A stretch of 64,000 nucleotides of DNA from Armillaria gallica (taxonomy: Eukaryota; Basidiomycota; Agaricomycetes; Agaricales; Physalacriaceae). This document shows, one piece after another, positions 48,184 through 60,527 of the stretch (position 1 is its first letter; every line of letters starts with the position of its first letter). The stretch spans positions 558,001 to 622,000 of the forward strand of contig JBANDB010000012.1 in assembly GCA_037576215.1 (NCBI GenBank), read 5' to 3'. The notes beneath the pieces are model-generated. The model searched no databases, had not been told where the DNA came from, and was given only the letters and a program-made list of their open reading frames with translations. The position numbers were made by a program, and so were the translations under genes.

Positions 48184-48239
48184 CTAGAGAATTGTTTCAA
48201 CTTCATGGAACACAACGAGATCATGAAATAGACCGACCA

Positions 48240-48475
48240 TGTTGAGGAATGAGTCCGAATGACGGACAGCCTGGGGTCATTCGAAAGGGATTCTGAGACT
48301 GGTTCACTGCCTCAGGAAAGAACAAGGCTAATCGATCGTGATTGGCATCTCATCTCATCTCATCATTAGTAATGATGAGATGACAAAACGCACGCCCGAG
48401 CCTTGAGCCCAAGCCTAAATAATCTATTCATCTACATACCTAAGGCTACACGAGCAGTACTCGCCTAATACAACA
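48240..48475 (+). repeat. 5' LTR of the Copia element
   Basis: Begins TGTTGAGG and ends ATACAACA, with the 5-bp inverted ends TGTTG/CAACA. It is followed 26 bases later by the gag ATG. It retains CpGs and contains a 29-nt palindrome. It does not match the start of the 3' LTR at 52739. Confidence 0.6.
48355..48383. repeat. Perfect 29-nt palindrome (14-bp arms)
   Basis: TCATCTCATCATTA, one central G, then its exact inverse, inside the Copia 5' LTR. It could form a cruciform or be a binding site for a dimeric factor. Confidence 0.9.
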
Positions 48476-48501
48476 ATCAAACCCCCAATCTACATCACAT
48501 C

Positions 48502-51500
48502 ATGTCATCATCAAATGATTCGACACCATCATTGCTATTCCGGATCGAGCTTCTTCAAGAAGACAATTGGGTTCCGTGGAAGCGTCGTGTGACAGCTATC
48601 CTACGAGAACGAGGTCTCTTGAGGTACGCCGAGGGAATGGATACGCAACCAATTGCAGCAGACCCTAAGGTACCAACAGCCGAGGAAACTGCAAAGCTAC
48701 AAAAATGGGAAGAGATGGACGGGAAGGCGCAGACACAGATCGAGCTGACGCTAAGTGACACGCAGATCATTCACACCGCGGGTGCTATCACCGCAGCCGA
48801 GATGTGGAAGCAATTGAAGTTAGTAAAGGAGGCTAGAGGAAAGCTAGGAATTTTATCGTACCGTCGCCGCTTGTATCGTACTGTTGCCGATGAGTCTACA
48901 GACATTATAGAACACATAACCGAGATGCGACGCACTCAAGAGGAGCTAGGGATGCTCGGAAGCCAAGTATCAGATGAAGACTTCCTTATGTTATTAATAA
49001 CATCCTTACCCGAATCTTGGGACCAATTTACAACGGCGTATCTTGGCGCAACTGGAAATAACCCCACTGTTACCTCACATGAGTTCATTGCCATCGTGAT
49101 GGAAGAGAACCGCAGAAGATCAGAGAAGAGCAGTGGAGGAGAATCGGCCATGTATGGACACGGAAAGAGTCAGCGCGGAAGTTGTGCGGAAGAGTAAATT
49201 GGAAGCAAAAAACAGAAAAGGATAATTCGGAAGAAGAATGCTGGAATTGCCACAAATGAGGCCATATTTCAGCAGAATGCTGGTCCAAAAGAGGAGGCAT
49301 GGAGGGAAAGGGTCCAAATTCGAGAGGAAAGGGCCGAAGAAAGGGAAAGGATCATGCTAACCAAGCCAAGCAGTCAGAAGTTGGCAGCAACATACCCGAG
49401 ACAGCTTACCCGGTGATAGACACAAGCTGTCCACAATTTGATTCACATTTTTCACGCTATGACTGGCTTGCAGATTCAGGAACAATATCCCATATCTGCA
49501 ATAACTGTGATTCCTTTATGGATTTCAAACCATTAACAGAGTCATCAATTAATGGTATTGGAAACCAAACCATCAAAGCCCTGGGATGAGGCACAGTCAT
49601 TATAGACTGCAAAGTTGGAAGCAAAACTGTCACTCACCATCTCAAGGACACCCTATTCGCTCCAAAGGCCATAAATAACCTCATATCCATCAGCAGACTT
49701 GATGACACAGGAATGGAAGCCAGGTTTTGTAGAGGAAAAGTTGAGTTTCTCTGAAATGGCAGTACAGTTCTTGCAGTTGGACATAAATCCTGGTGGCTAT
49801 ATCAAATGGCAGCACATGCCAGAATAACTGCTGAACAGTCAAACATTGCTGAGAACAGCCAGAACACATGGGATTCATGGCATCAAAGACTTGGGCACTT
49901 GAGTATTATGGGACTTCAGCGTTTGGCAAAGGATGGACTTGTAGAAGGACTTACCATTGATGAAGACTCTCTTCCATTCACTCAATGCGAGGCCTGTATA
50001 CAAGCAAAGCAGACACACAACCCATACCCACAAGAAGCAAAGCATCAAAGAGAAATTCCAGGTGAACTCACTCACAGTGATATCTGGGACCGGCCCATGT
50101 TGCTTCCTTGCAGGGATTGAAGTATAACATTGCCTTTATGGATGATGTGACCCGACATTGTGTACCTAAATTTATGAAGGTGAAAAGTCAAGCCTTTGAT
50201 AAGATCAAAGAATACATCACCATCATAGAGCAACAGTTTGGAGTCAAGCTGAAGGTCATCCAAGTTGACAATGCAAAGGAGCTAATCAGCAAAGCAGTCA
50301 AGGGCTGGTTGAAGGAGAAGGGAATTGAGTTGCAAACCACTGCACCCTATGCACACTCTTCAAATGGTGTAGCAGAGCAATTTAATTGCACCTTGATTGA
50401 ACTCATGCGAGCTATGTTAATAGCACGTGGCCTGCCATCATTCCTGTGGAAAACTGCGATTGAATATGCAGCTTATATATGAAACATGGTGCTGACGTGA
50501 GCCCTGGAAGGGAAAACACCTGAGGAAGCATGGTCAAAGACAAAACCAAATGTCTTGCGCCTCAAGGAGTTTGGCTGTGATGTGTGGATCTTGACAGAAG
50601 GGCAGAACATGTCAAAACTCGAGCCAAAGTCAAAGAAATTCATCTTTTTGGGTATTTTGATGGTCTGAAGGCCATAAAATATTATGATCCAAGACTTAGA
50701 CAAATCTGAGTCTCAAGGAATTTCATATTTGCAGAACCGTCAAAAGCTGTGGACATCAAGAAGATTGACAATATGAGGCTCGAGGGGGAGACAGGAAATA
50801 GCGACCCTCAATTGCCTGATGGTGATGAGAAGTCAGCTGATAAAGATAAAGCAGAAACTGGAAAGCCCTCACCCACAGTACCAACCATGCCAATTCCCTC
50901 AAGAATTCCCCAAGTGATATCCCCATCCTCTCAATCATCTGAAACAGATGGACAGTCATGGTGGATGAAGGGATATCCCTGCAGATCTGAGCACACTATC
51001 AAGGATCATAATTACTGAAAGATGAACAATCCAGATTCTCGCCTTCCATCAGTGCCAAGGCAAGCTAGTACATCATCAGTAACTGTCATGGAGCAGCCAA
51101 ATGAAGAAGACTTTGCAAACCTTGCCTCGATTCAGAGTTATCTTGCAGGTGACAGGATGCCTGTTTGCCCAAATGATTTCCCCTGAAGCCTTAAAGAAGC
51201 TGAAGCATCAGCAGAATGGCTGGAATGGAAAAGAGCCATGGATGACAAAATACATACCATCCAGGAAATAGGGACATACACCTTAGAGGACCTGCCAAAA
51301 GAAAGAGAAGCTATTGGAAGCAAATGGGTCTTTAGCAAGAAATATGATGAAAATGGAAATGTCTCCTATTACAAGGCATGACTCATTGCGCAAGGCTATT
51401 CCCAAATCCCAGGAGTAGATTTCTATGAAACCTTCACACCAGTAGTCCGACTAGAATCTGTTTGTGCAGCCCTAGGCATTGCCACCATCAAAAATCTTGA

Positions 51501-52731
51501 AATATCTCAGATGGATGTAAAAGGAGCTTACCTAAATGAGGAACTCGAAGAAGAGATATTCATGCAGCAACCACAAGGCTATGATGATGGATCAGGCAGA
51601 GTTTGCCAGCTACATAAAACTCTTTATGGCTTGAAGCAGTCAGGACACAAGTGGAACCAAGAGTTCAATAGAAATATCATGAACATCGGATTCTCAAGGC
51701 TCGAAGTTGATCACTGTGTATACAAGCACATAAGAGATGGAAGAATGACAGTCATCACAGTATGAGTAGATGACTTACTCATATTCACAGAAACCATAGG
51801 AGATATAGCAGAAGTTAAGGGGGAGCTGCAGAAGTTGTTTGATGTCAAGGACCTAGGAGAGCTGAAAAAAATCATTGGAATCGAAATAGAGAGGGACCGG
51901 AAAAATGGAACCATTGCACTCTCTCAAACATGGTACATCGATGAACTCCTATCACAATTCAATATGCAGAACGTGCACCCTGTAACAACACCTCTTGATC
52001 CAAATGTGATCTTGAGAAGGTGATCTGATAAATTGCCTGTTGACCCTGCGATTGTGTCTGGGTATCAGGCAGTGATAGGATCATTGCTATATGCAGCACA
52101 AGAAACATGACCCAATTTGGTGCATCCAGTCCAGGAGCTAGGACAATACACGTCGAACCCAGGACTGGAGCATTGGACAGCACTGAAGCATGTCCTCAGG
52201 TACCTTGCTGGAACCTGAAATCTAAAGCTTGTGTTCCACAGAAATGAGGAGACCAAAGTAATCAGTGTTGGATACTCTGATGCAAGCTATGCATCAAATC
52301 GAGACAATTTGAAATCAGTCTCAGGGTATGCATACCTTATTGGAGGCACATCATTTGCATGGAGCTTGAAAAAACAGAGTACTATTGCACTGTCTTCAAC
52401 AGAAGCAGAGTATACAGCTCTTGCACATGCAACTAGGCAAGCCATATGGAATAGAAACCTGTTGGCTGAGCTAGGATGTTCACAAGAAGATCCTACCTTG
52501 ATTTTTGAGGACAATCAATCAGCCATTGCCATCGTGCGCAACCTGCAGTACCACACAAGATCAAAACATTTTGATGTGCAAAATCATTTTGTCCAGGAAA
52601 AGATCAAAGACAATATAATAGAGCTATTCTATTGCCCCACAGATGAAATGGTTGCAGATGTCATGATGAAGGCACTGCCCTGCTGGAAGCACGACAAGTT
52701 TGTACAGGAACTTGGGCTGTTACCGTCTTGA
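48502..52731 (+). pseudogene. Copia (Ty1-type) Gag-Pol polyprotein, decayed
   Basis: Gag (48502-49197) is open for 231 aa, then breaks by small indels. The zinc knuckle 'CWNCHK*GHISAECW' (49236-49278) has TGA at 49257. Protease 'LADSGTISHI' (about 49470); integrase HHCC ('WHQRLGHLS...CEACIQAKQ') and core Asp ('HSDIWD', 'VQVDNAKEL'-like text) with 'NGVAEQFNCTLIE'; reverse transcriptase 'MDVKGAYLNEELEEEIFMQQ' and '*VDDLLIF' (TGA at 51763 in the catalytic box); RNase H 'SDASYASNRDNLKSVSGY' and 'STEAEYTALA'. Order protease-integrase-RT-RNaseH defines Copia. Most in-frame stops are TGA where Arg is expected, so CpG deamination dominates the decay. Confidence 0.92.
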
Positions 52732-52738
52732 GGGGGAG

Positions 52739-53033
52739 TGTTGTGATCCGACGAGCTGGCAGTACCATATCAGGAATGCCATGTCTCAGCAATCCAGTAA
52801 CATCCAGAATGTTTGAGCATCATTGCTCTTCCTCCCCTTCATACTTTTACTTACTGGAGCTTTCAAGCGTATATAAACATAGGTAAAGTAGTAGAACATT
52901 CTAGATACATTGTGTAGTATGTAAGGCCGATGTTTTGGCCCAGTAGAAATAATTAATTCCTTCATACACTGCAGACTACTAAGGTAGTAGACAAAGCAAT
53001 AGGTTTACCACTGCATATTACACATCCTTACAA
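52739..53033 (+). repeat. 3' LTR of the Copia element (end approximate)
   Basis: Starts TGTTGTGATCC right after the polypurine run GAGGGGGAG at 52730-52738. It contains a TATA-like GTATATAAAC at 52869. The end is set at the last CA-like end (CCTTACA) by eye and is uncertain. No matching 5' copy is present. Confidence 0.55.
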
Positions 53034-54261
53034 TAGTTTTCCAGCCTGCAAAATCAATTCCATTAAGGAGGCAGCGGAAATAAAATGAAGTGGAGAGCCA
53101 TTGCAGGGCATGGCATATCCCAGTCCTGTGTGAGGAAGGGGGGAAGCACTTGAACAATGATGCATTGATATGTGTGCCAGCCAGTGCCTCAGAAGACACC
53201 TTTCATAGCTGTATTTTTATGATCTCTGGTGCATGGGTACCTCAGATACTACAATAATATTATGAAGTATACTACTACATGGACAGTGCTACAAAATTTT
53301 ACCCATTAAATGTTGAGATCAGTGGTAATTCTCCAGCTGCTCACCTGGATTTTAGCAGAGAACCCTTGCAAACAGGTGAGGGCCTTTGTCATTCATCTAC
53401 CTATTTATCTACATGCCATGTACACTAATAGAAGCAATATGATATAACAAGTAAATCTGAGGAGGAGAGCAATACTGCATTGCTTGACAATGAAGCAGTG
53501 GGCTATCACAGGGCATGGCATATCTGAGTCCTGACTCAATTGGGGGTGGGCTGCCCTACATGGGCCCAACACAGAGTACTGTATATTGAGTGTGAAAAAA
53601 ATACCTGACTTGTACCTGACCAAGCAGCAGTGAGTAGGGTATACAGTCACTTGAGGTACAAGAACCAGATATATAACCAGCAATGCATTCTGAACTGCAC
53701 ACTACGTACACCAGGACGCTATGGAAGATTTCCAAGACATGGTGGACAAACTATGCCAATTGAAGCTCTGCAACAGGTAACTGAAGCAGACAAGCCAGCC
53801 AGTTCTGAACACCAAGCCGTTCCATGCCAAATGCAATTGTGGGCATACATAACAGATGTCAATCAAAAAATCACATTGTAAACAGGTGAACTGGGAGCAG
53901 TAGCACAGACAAGTATAATGCATGTTGTTTATCCTCCACTGCAACTTGACAAAAACAGCACAAGCGCCAAACACAGGGAATGTATGGGCAGTATTGCTCC
54001 AACCACTGCAGGAGTCCTATGGTGAGCACATGAGAGGACATAAGCAGACATGTAAGCACTTTGCGATGCACTGGGATGGTCACACTGAGACAAGAACAGT
54101 GAGCAAGGTCTTCTTACAAGAATGTAAGCCAATAACACCAGGGATGTGTTTCATGGACAGATGAAGCATGTAGCCCTTAACCATGCCTTCAATCTTGTCA
54201 TTTAGTGACCTCAAGCAGACAGCCTTGATGCTGGCAATGACGGTGATATGCTTGGTATCAG
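53034..54261. other. CpG-poor repeat-like sequence
   Basis: A diverged duplication is visible: AGGGCATGGCATATC followed closely by AGTCCTG occurs near 53105 and 53510. No gene recognised. Confidence 0.45.
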
Positions 54262-54345
54262 GCTACCTGTAGATTTTGCGATTATCTATCAAATAGCGCA
54301 GTCTACAAGCAGTACAGAAAGCTATAGTGAAGGCTTTACACTGAT
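54262..54345 (+). repeat. Fragment of the inverted-repeat arm family
   Basis: Shares TAGATTTTGCGATT, AGCGCA, CTATAG.G.AGGCTT and CTGATAG, in order, with the right arm (from about 63008). A third, partial copy. Confidence 0.5.
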
Positions 54346-55371
54346 AGCTAGTATACTACATAAGATAGTGAGCAATGCAGCATCAGAACGGACTTAGAAG
54401 CGACATCTAGACGAGTCAACTCTATAAGCCTTCAATACTGAATGCTATTCCCTGCCCAAAACAAGACTATTTACAGTCAACACCAAGGGACACATCGAGA
54501 TGAGTTACAAAACACAAAGCAGAACACAGAAGGACTAGATTACTCGTCATCTCGACGACTTGAATGAACCTAGAAAAGAATTGCTAAGTCCACAACAATT
54601 CACATGATGAAATGAACTTAGTCTAGAACACGACTAAACCTGGAATAACCGAATAACCGATGCTTGGCGCCGAGATAGCTAACTAAGATCATGCACTGAT
54701 CGAAGCAATACAATCTCGGTCTGACGATCGATCACGATCGGTGGTTACATCCTCGAAATACTGCGCAAGCTGCAGTATTGAATAAGAATCCACGTGGCAA
54801 GGCATGAAGGAAGAGCGAGGAGTTCCTGCGGACCATTAGGGCACTCCTCGGCAATAGAATGACCGCTAGCCACTCTGTCCAACTGAATAGAAACCTCGGA
54901 ATGGCGCAATCCTTATAAATTAATTACTCATCGTTTGTATTGATACCCAAAGCTCGTACCATAATTACTTTTAGATACAAGCTCCTATACCTAGGCTAGA
55001 AATTGTATAAATTAGCAGCGACTAGACGCATAATGGCAGGAAAGCATTCCCCCGTGTTTGTGCTAGTAGCCTTATAGCTACCTAATCAATCACTGGTTTA
55101 ATCGCATATCCTTGACTGAAGTGAATTAAGTTTACCAAGTCAACCCCAAAAGGGTGGCTATAAGTAATCTAGAAGAACTAAGTAGGAAGAAGAGTCGTCC
55201 CCGCGTTTGCACCTTGCTAGTTAATTGAACTGCTCCGCATCCAAAGGCCTCGTGCTCTCTCACCGACTAAAGTGATCTAGACGTGCTAAGTCGACCACAG
55301 ACCAAAGACGTTGCCCAGTTGAAGTGAAATAAGCCCTAGAACACTTTAAGTTCAAACAGTTAGCGAGTCAG

Positions 55372-55565
55372 TGTACTCTAGAGTCTGTGTACTCTTTGCA
55401 AGTCTCGTACTTGAAGCCAGGACCTGTGTGTTCTTTGTAGAGTCTGTGTACTCTTTGTAGAACTTCGGTTCTTTGTTGCAAGTGCATGTGCTTGTGTTGT
55501 AATCAAGTCCGTGTACTCTAGAGCAAATATGCTCTTTGTAGACCTGTAGGTCTTTGATTGTTCGA
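55372..55565 (+). repeat. Imperfect repeats of GTACTCTTTG and related units
   Basis: GTGTACTCT recurs four or five times with variants ending CTTTG, interspersed with small palindromes such as GACCTGTAGGTC. Non-coding. Confidence 0.6.
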
Positions 55566-55808
55566 TTGTTAAAGCTTGCCTAGTTTAGCCTTATAAAGCT
55601 CGCCTAGATGAAGTTGTTTCGAGTCTAAACCACTCAAATTATACCTTACAAAACCCCCACGTCCATATACCTCGCTGTCGCGATTAGTGTAAACACTTCT
55701 AGATTTGAATCGAAGTTGTTTTGAAGCAAAACCCAATTGATTATCGATATCTAAGTACACCATGAGTGCTTCTACCATACTCACCCTCGAACTTAAACAT
55801 TGGTGATA

Positions 55809-55826
55809 GTGTGTGTGTGTGTGTGT
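55809..55826 (+). repeat. (GT)n microsatellite
   Basis: A run of GT dinucleotides followed by a short T run, near the 3' end of the candidate Helitron. Confidence 0.9.
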
Positions 55827-55859
55827 TTTTAGTATCTAGATTGACGATCTAGACACTAG

Positions 55860-56979
55860 TTTCATTTGCACACTGCCTGTAACCAAGCACATCAACGGAC
55901 AACACTGATAGGTCAGAAAGATCATGTTGGTTGAGAATAATGGATGGAGCCAACCTGAACAGGACACACTGTAAATATCTGAACCAAAAAGGCAAATGAG
56001 CTGCATGGAGAGCAATTGACTCATGCAGGGCAAGAGCTGTGAGATGATTGTCAGACAATCTGACAAGATAACAAAGATACCTTAATATGAGAATGATGTG
56101 GTGTGAAAATGTAGAGGTATGATACCTAAGAATCATTCAATAAGGGCATGAACAAGTACAATCAGAAGAAACTCACCCATCTCTGCATGTAAGAAGGCTG
56201 CTCCAGCCTTGGGGTGGACACTAAGCAGATGATAGAGAAATGTCAACAAGACTTGGCTCCATTCCTCAGAGATGGATCAATCCCCAACACAATCTCACAA
56301 TCTGCAATCAAGTAAGGATCTACTTTGGCAGTATACAAAATCAAGCCTTCTTTTATGAGTAGGGAGCTAACACAATTCTTGACATGAGAGAATATAGCAT
56401 CCTTTGACAGTTGGGCTTGGGCTGTAATGCTATACAGGGAGCAAAGAAGTGCTCATGGTCAACAGCCTTAGGGATGGGGAAGATGGACTTGTTTCTATAT
56501 GCCCAGGATGCTATCAACTGATAGCTAAACCAGTACAAGGTTGGAAAAACAATGCCATACAGAGGAGGGAGGGAAAGCTTGAGCATTCACAAGGTCCACA
56601 CTGATACTGCAGGTGAATTGCAGAAGACCTACCAACAGTGCTGATGTGCTTGGTAATGGCGAGTGGCAAAAGGACTAGTGAATGGCTATGAACACCAACA
56701 ACACTAAACCTATCACTAACTCTACACTTATCACCAATGTATTGAATTTGGGCATTTCAAGTATGATAGAAGCACTCTACAGACTTCAATAATCAAGGAA
56801 AGTTGTTTTAAAGACATTTTATTCATTACTAGTGAGCTATACAAGTGTACTACTCACACTAGTGGGGTTGGTAAGATACAATTGGGTGAATAGTGACTTG
56901 GTTTGAACTACTGCACTCACTCTGACTGGGACTGCTTCGAACTAGTGGCTCTCTTGGCTCTATACTGCTTCCTACAAGT
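55860..56979. other. CpG-poor repeat-derived sequence
   Basis: No gene or terminal structure recognised. The last few hundred bases may extend the inverted-repeat arm, since its partner runs off the window. Confidence 0.4.
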
Positions 56980-57990
56980 GATAAACACTTGACTAGTCAC
57001 ACTCTTGGCCTAAGAATAATACTTTAAACTTCGAGAACTTGCTTGATCTAACTTTGAAACACTCTTGGCCTTTGCAGGACACAAAAGATTGCTCTAAGAC
57101 ACTTCAATTCACTCAATACTATGGGTAACTTAGCAACTAGTAGCTGCTTCATCAAGGTTAAGCACAAAAGCCTTTAATTGGGGCACTAGATACTGACTGG
57201 TAGGTCACAATTGTGAGGATGGCTTGCCCTTGCCATGTGTGAGCCTATTCTACTACTTATATACTGACAAACAAGGTACAATCAAGCTATAAATAACTGA
57301 CTAGAGGGGCATTATTGATAAGGATTTCTTGGCTAGTCATGAATAATGGTGAATAATCACACAATAGTCAGTCTAGAAGTGGTTGTGGGCTGACTAGTGA
57401 GCCTAAGAGCTCTGCTAGTGGTTGTATTCCATGTCCTCAGCCCAGCAACACTCCACTAGTGTCAAGGATAAACAACTAGCTGGACAAGCATGCCTGTAGC
57501 AGCTGTAGACCATGATCGAAGGTGCAGCCTGGCTATACTAGTGTTGATCATAATAGATCTGTATTGCACTAGCCCAATCTGAGCAGCTGCACTTCATTGC
57601 TAAATTCATTTCTAAGTCCCATTAGAGACTGCTGCACCGCTAGTCAATTCATCTCAAGCACTTGGACTTGGACTGTTCTACTGGTGACTGTACTTGCACA
57701 AGACCTGTGTATTCTGCTTCTTGTTGGGTGCACTCGTAGCTACCCTTGTCGACTAGTGGCCATTACTTACAGACTCACCCTAGTATTCAAGGTGCTAGTC
57801 ATGCCAGCTGATAGACTTGACCCAATAGTGGTATTGTGCCTAAATCCTGGCTTGACTAGTAGCTTTCTGGCTTGACTATCAGCTTGAAGCCTCCACTATA
57901 GTCCTTTAGTAATGGCTAGTCTGAGATAGATATGTGCTAGTATGATTACAAAATCGCAAGATCTAGGTGTGAACGCATGGACGGCATATC
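56980..57990 (+). repeat. Left arm of kilobase inverted repeat (CpG-depleted copy)
   Basis: Its reverse complement matches 62975-64000 over its whole length, with many small differences. ACTAGT/CTAGTG motifs recur throughout. CpG sites of the right arm appear here as TG or CA. Confidence 0.85.
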
Positions 57991-57991
57991 A

Positions 57992-58971
57992 TTAGGAGAA
58001 TAGAATCACCTGAAGAAGTATAGGGTTCTTCTGTATGTAGATCTGAAAGGTATCAGTCGACCAATGTCCCATAGCTTGAATGATATGCAGGGCTGTGCCA
58101 TCTTCAGCTAGTCCAGTAGCACCACCAGCTCGCATGGATTGCCCTGCAATGCACTTGTCTGGGAAAACTGTCCTGAGTTTACAAATGAACCATCCACATG
58201 TAGGACAGTCCCTGTTTTCTTGGACCCAGAGCAATGGATGGATCAGGAAAATTTTGTCCCCAGAAGCAATGTAGGTGGCAAAGGGAGCATGCGGATCCAC
58301 AGTGTCTTGGTACTTGATGATGATCCTGTTGCCTTCAAAAGATATATCAGCCTTATGAGCAAGCAGCCAAAAGGAGTAAGAATCATCATGAATCTCCACA
58401 CTTGCCCATCAAGTGAGTTTCCTCCAGTCCCACAATTCCTTTGAATCAGGCATGCTTATTTCTGCTAAGTGTAGAAGGCTGTAGAACCTGGTCAGGATCA
58501 TAGCCACAAAGAGTGAGTCATCATGTGATGTAGAGGAGTTGAACTTGCTAAGTACAAGTTGTAACTGGGGACAGGTGAGTGGCAGTTTACATTTGACTGC
58601 AGTGCCATGCAACTGCATGCATCTCTTCCGAATCCGATGGGTAAGGACTTGTGGATAGCATGGACATTGGGAAAGTAATGTTCAAGTTGATTGCAGATGC
58701 CTGAAAGATAGGAATCCACTGATTTTGGCTTGATATGATATGACATGTAGATGACAAAGAAGCTGAGCATGTCTGGTGTCAGTTCAATAGGGAAGTCATG
58801 TCGCTGACAGAAAGAAATGTACAAATTGAGGGCAGATGTGTATGTACGAGCTGTTCCTGTATCAATTGCAAACCCAAGAGCAACAGAACATTCATAAACT
58901 AAGCGTTCCATGGTCCATGCTTTGCAATGCAGCTGTCTAGCCCCTTTTGACAATGAAAATTTTGGAGCCAT
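57992..58971 (-). pseudogene. Tyrosine recombinase (Crypton-like), frameshifted
   Basis: The N-terminal part from 58971 ('ARTYTSALNLYISFCQRHDF', 'SVDSYLSGICNQLEHYFPNV') is the SAM-like core-binding domain of integrase/recombinase proteins common in agaricomycetes. The middle ('FNSSTSHDDSLFVAMILTRF') lies in another frame. The C-terminal part to 57992 holds 'QSMRAGGAT' (catalytic Arg), 'HIIQAMGHWSTDTFQIYI' (His-x-x-Gln where Arg is usual, then His/Trp and the nucleophilic Tyr). At least two shifts and a stop separate the pieces. Arg-to-His and Arg-to-Gln changes fit CpG decay. It is inactive. Confidence 0.75.
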
Positions 58972-60104
58972 AGAGCTTTGGCGGTGTCACACCTGCAGCA
59001 TGTGTAAGGGTGTAATTTTGTGAAATACCATACCTGACACATTGGCAATGCAGGAGCATAGCGAGCATGCTGGCAGTGCAAGTGGCATGCAAAGAAGCAA
59101 GGTCATGAAGGCAGAAAGCTCTATGATAGAAAAAGAAGCAATGGAGTTAAAACATGGGGACTTCATCGTTGCATTGTACCTTATGGGCATCCACAGCAAT
59201 AAGGCCAAAGAGCGAGCTTGCTTGCAAAGTAATCCATTTTGCATTAGAGAATTCAGCCTCAGTGGGATGCACTTGCACATGGGCCGAGACTAATTTAGAT
59301 AACTATGCTGACATGCTCTGGAAGTGTTCATGCATGTAATTTTGCAATTTGTACAAATGAATACATGTTACAATATCCAGATACTAAGGGACTAAGAAAC
59401 ACAACAGAGCACAATGATTATAATGCAGGTAATGAACTTACCTTGAGTAAAGCTGGGTGGAGCACATGACTTTACCTGAGAGCAGTACTAGAAGGCTGCA
59501 CTAGGTACAAAGTCTCAGTACTTGACACTGAGTGCTCTGACAATGCATAACATATGCACACAATGAACAGAGCAGGATATGCTTGTGAGATAATTAAAGA
59601 CTTCACGCTGACAAGGCTGGTGATGAGCACCCATGAAACTAAGCATGGCCTAGCATGAACACACACTAACCCTACACTCAATCCCACTAAACACACACAC
59701 AATCTCCCTAAGTGTGGAGGGGAGCAAGGAATTTAATTCATTGTGTGCTGACAGTATCTCAATATATCTCAGCGAGCTCGCTAGAACAATGCATGAAACA
59801 ACATATAATTCTCAAGCTGATCTCAAATTCTCTGTTTCCTTGAAGCTTTTACAAGAGAGCATGGTGAACCATGCAACCCTCAAGGCAAAGGATATTTCTA
59901 TAGCCAAACACAAATGGACACACAGATCTGCAAAATGACCAAATTTGGTCAGTGAGCTTGCTAAGTATGACTTGCCCCTAGATCTAAGCTGCATGCAATG
60001 CCATCTTTCTCTTAGTTGCTAAACCTGACTCCCAAACTTGTCACACTAGAGGCCCTCAGCACTCCCAGTTAAATCACAATACTCTCAAAAACCGTCCCTG
60101 CAAG
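58972..60104. other. CpG-poor sequence upstream of the recombinase relic
   Basis: May be the 5' part of the recombinase element. No coding motif found. Confidence 0.4.
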
Positions 60105-60109
60105 TCCTC

Positions 60110-60522
60110 TGTTATGATTTTTCCATTTTCGCACCTTATCTTATCTTATCTTGATCTTATCTTAGGTGCCTGGACTGGTTGCCACGACTATATCGAACAA
60201 CTTCAGCAATGTTACTACGGCTTGCTGCCAGCGCATCACTACCCCTTTGTTTTCATTGTTTCATGCATGGATACCGCAAGCGACTCTATTATTAGCAACG
60301 ACGATACAGTATAAAAGTAGCTAGTTATCATGTAGGATCCCTAGCTTCGAACTAAGTTTATATATACCGAACTCTCTCTCTTTCGCTCACCAAAACTATG
60401 ACTAAGCATTAACCGCCTACTCTCCATATCAACAAGTATCTGCCGCGACTTGGGGTGACTGTACGAACACGATACAGCCCCTTGTTTGTGCTTACTTGTT
60501 ATACCCGAGGTCGGGCCTAACA
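60110..60522 (-). repeat. Solo LTR (413 bp) with 5-bp target duplication
   Basis: On the minus strand it begins TGTTAGGCCCGACCTCGGGT and ends AAAAATCATAACA, with TGTTA/TAACA inverted ends. TCCTC flanks both sides (60105-60109 and 60523-60527). A TATA box (TATATATAAA, about 60358) lies within, and near the 3' side a (CTTAT)n-type run. No internal element remains, so unequal recombination between LTRs has removed it. Confidence 0.92.
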
Positions 60523-60527
60523 TCCTC

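Larger units (their letters stand above)
54383..55859 (+). mobile_element. Candidate non-autonomous Helitron (5' end uncertain)
   Basis: A CpG-retaining block of about 1.48 kb inside CpG-poor DNA. It ends with a 7-bp perfect stem (TCTAGAT 55835-55841, ATCTAGA 55847-55853, 5-base loop), then CACTAG followed by T, as in Helitron 3' ends. A possible TC start lies at 54383 or 54406; the latter begins TCTAGAC, which recurs near the 3' end. No coding capacity. The hairpin is closer to CTAG than usual. Confidence 0.45.

Noticed and set aside
48502..52731. Reassignment of TGA to an amino acid, suggested by many in-frame TGA codons
   Set aside because: The TGAs occur only in decayed elements, mostly at CGA positions, together with frameshifts. 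The intact 1519-aa gene ends in TGA at 36812-36814.
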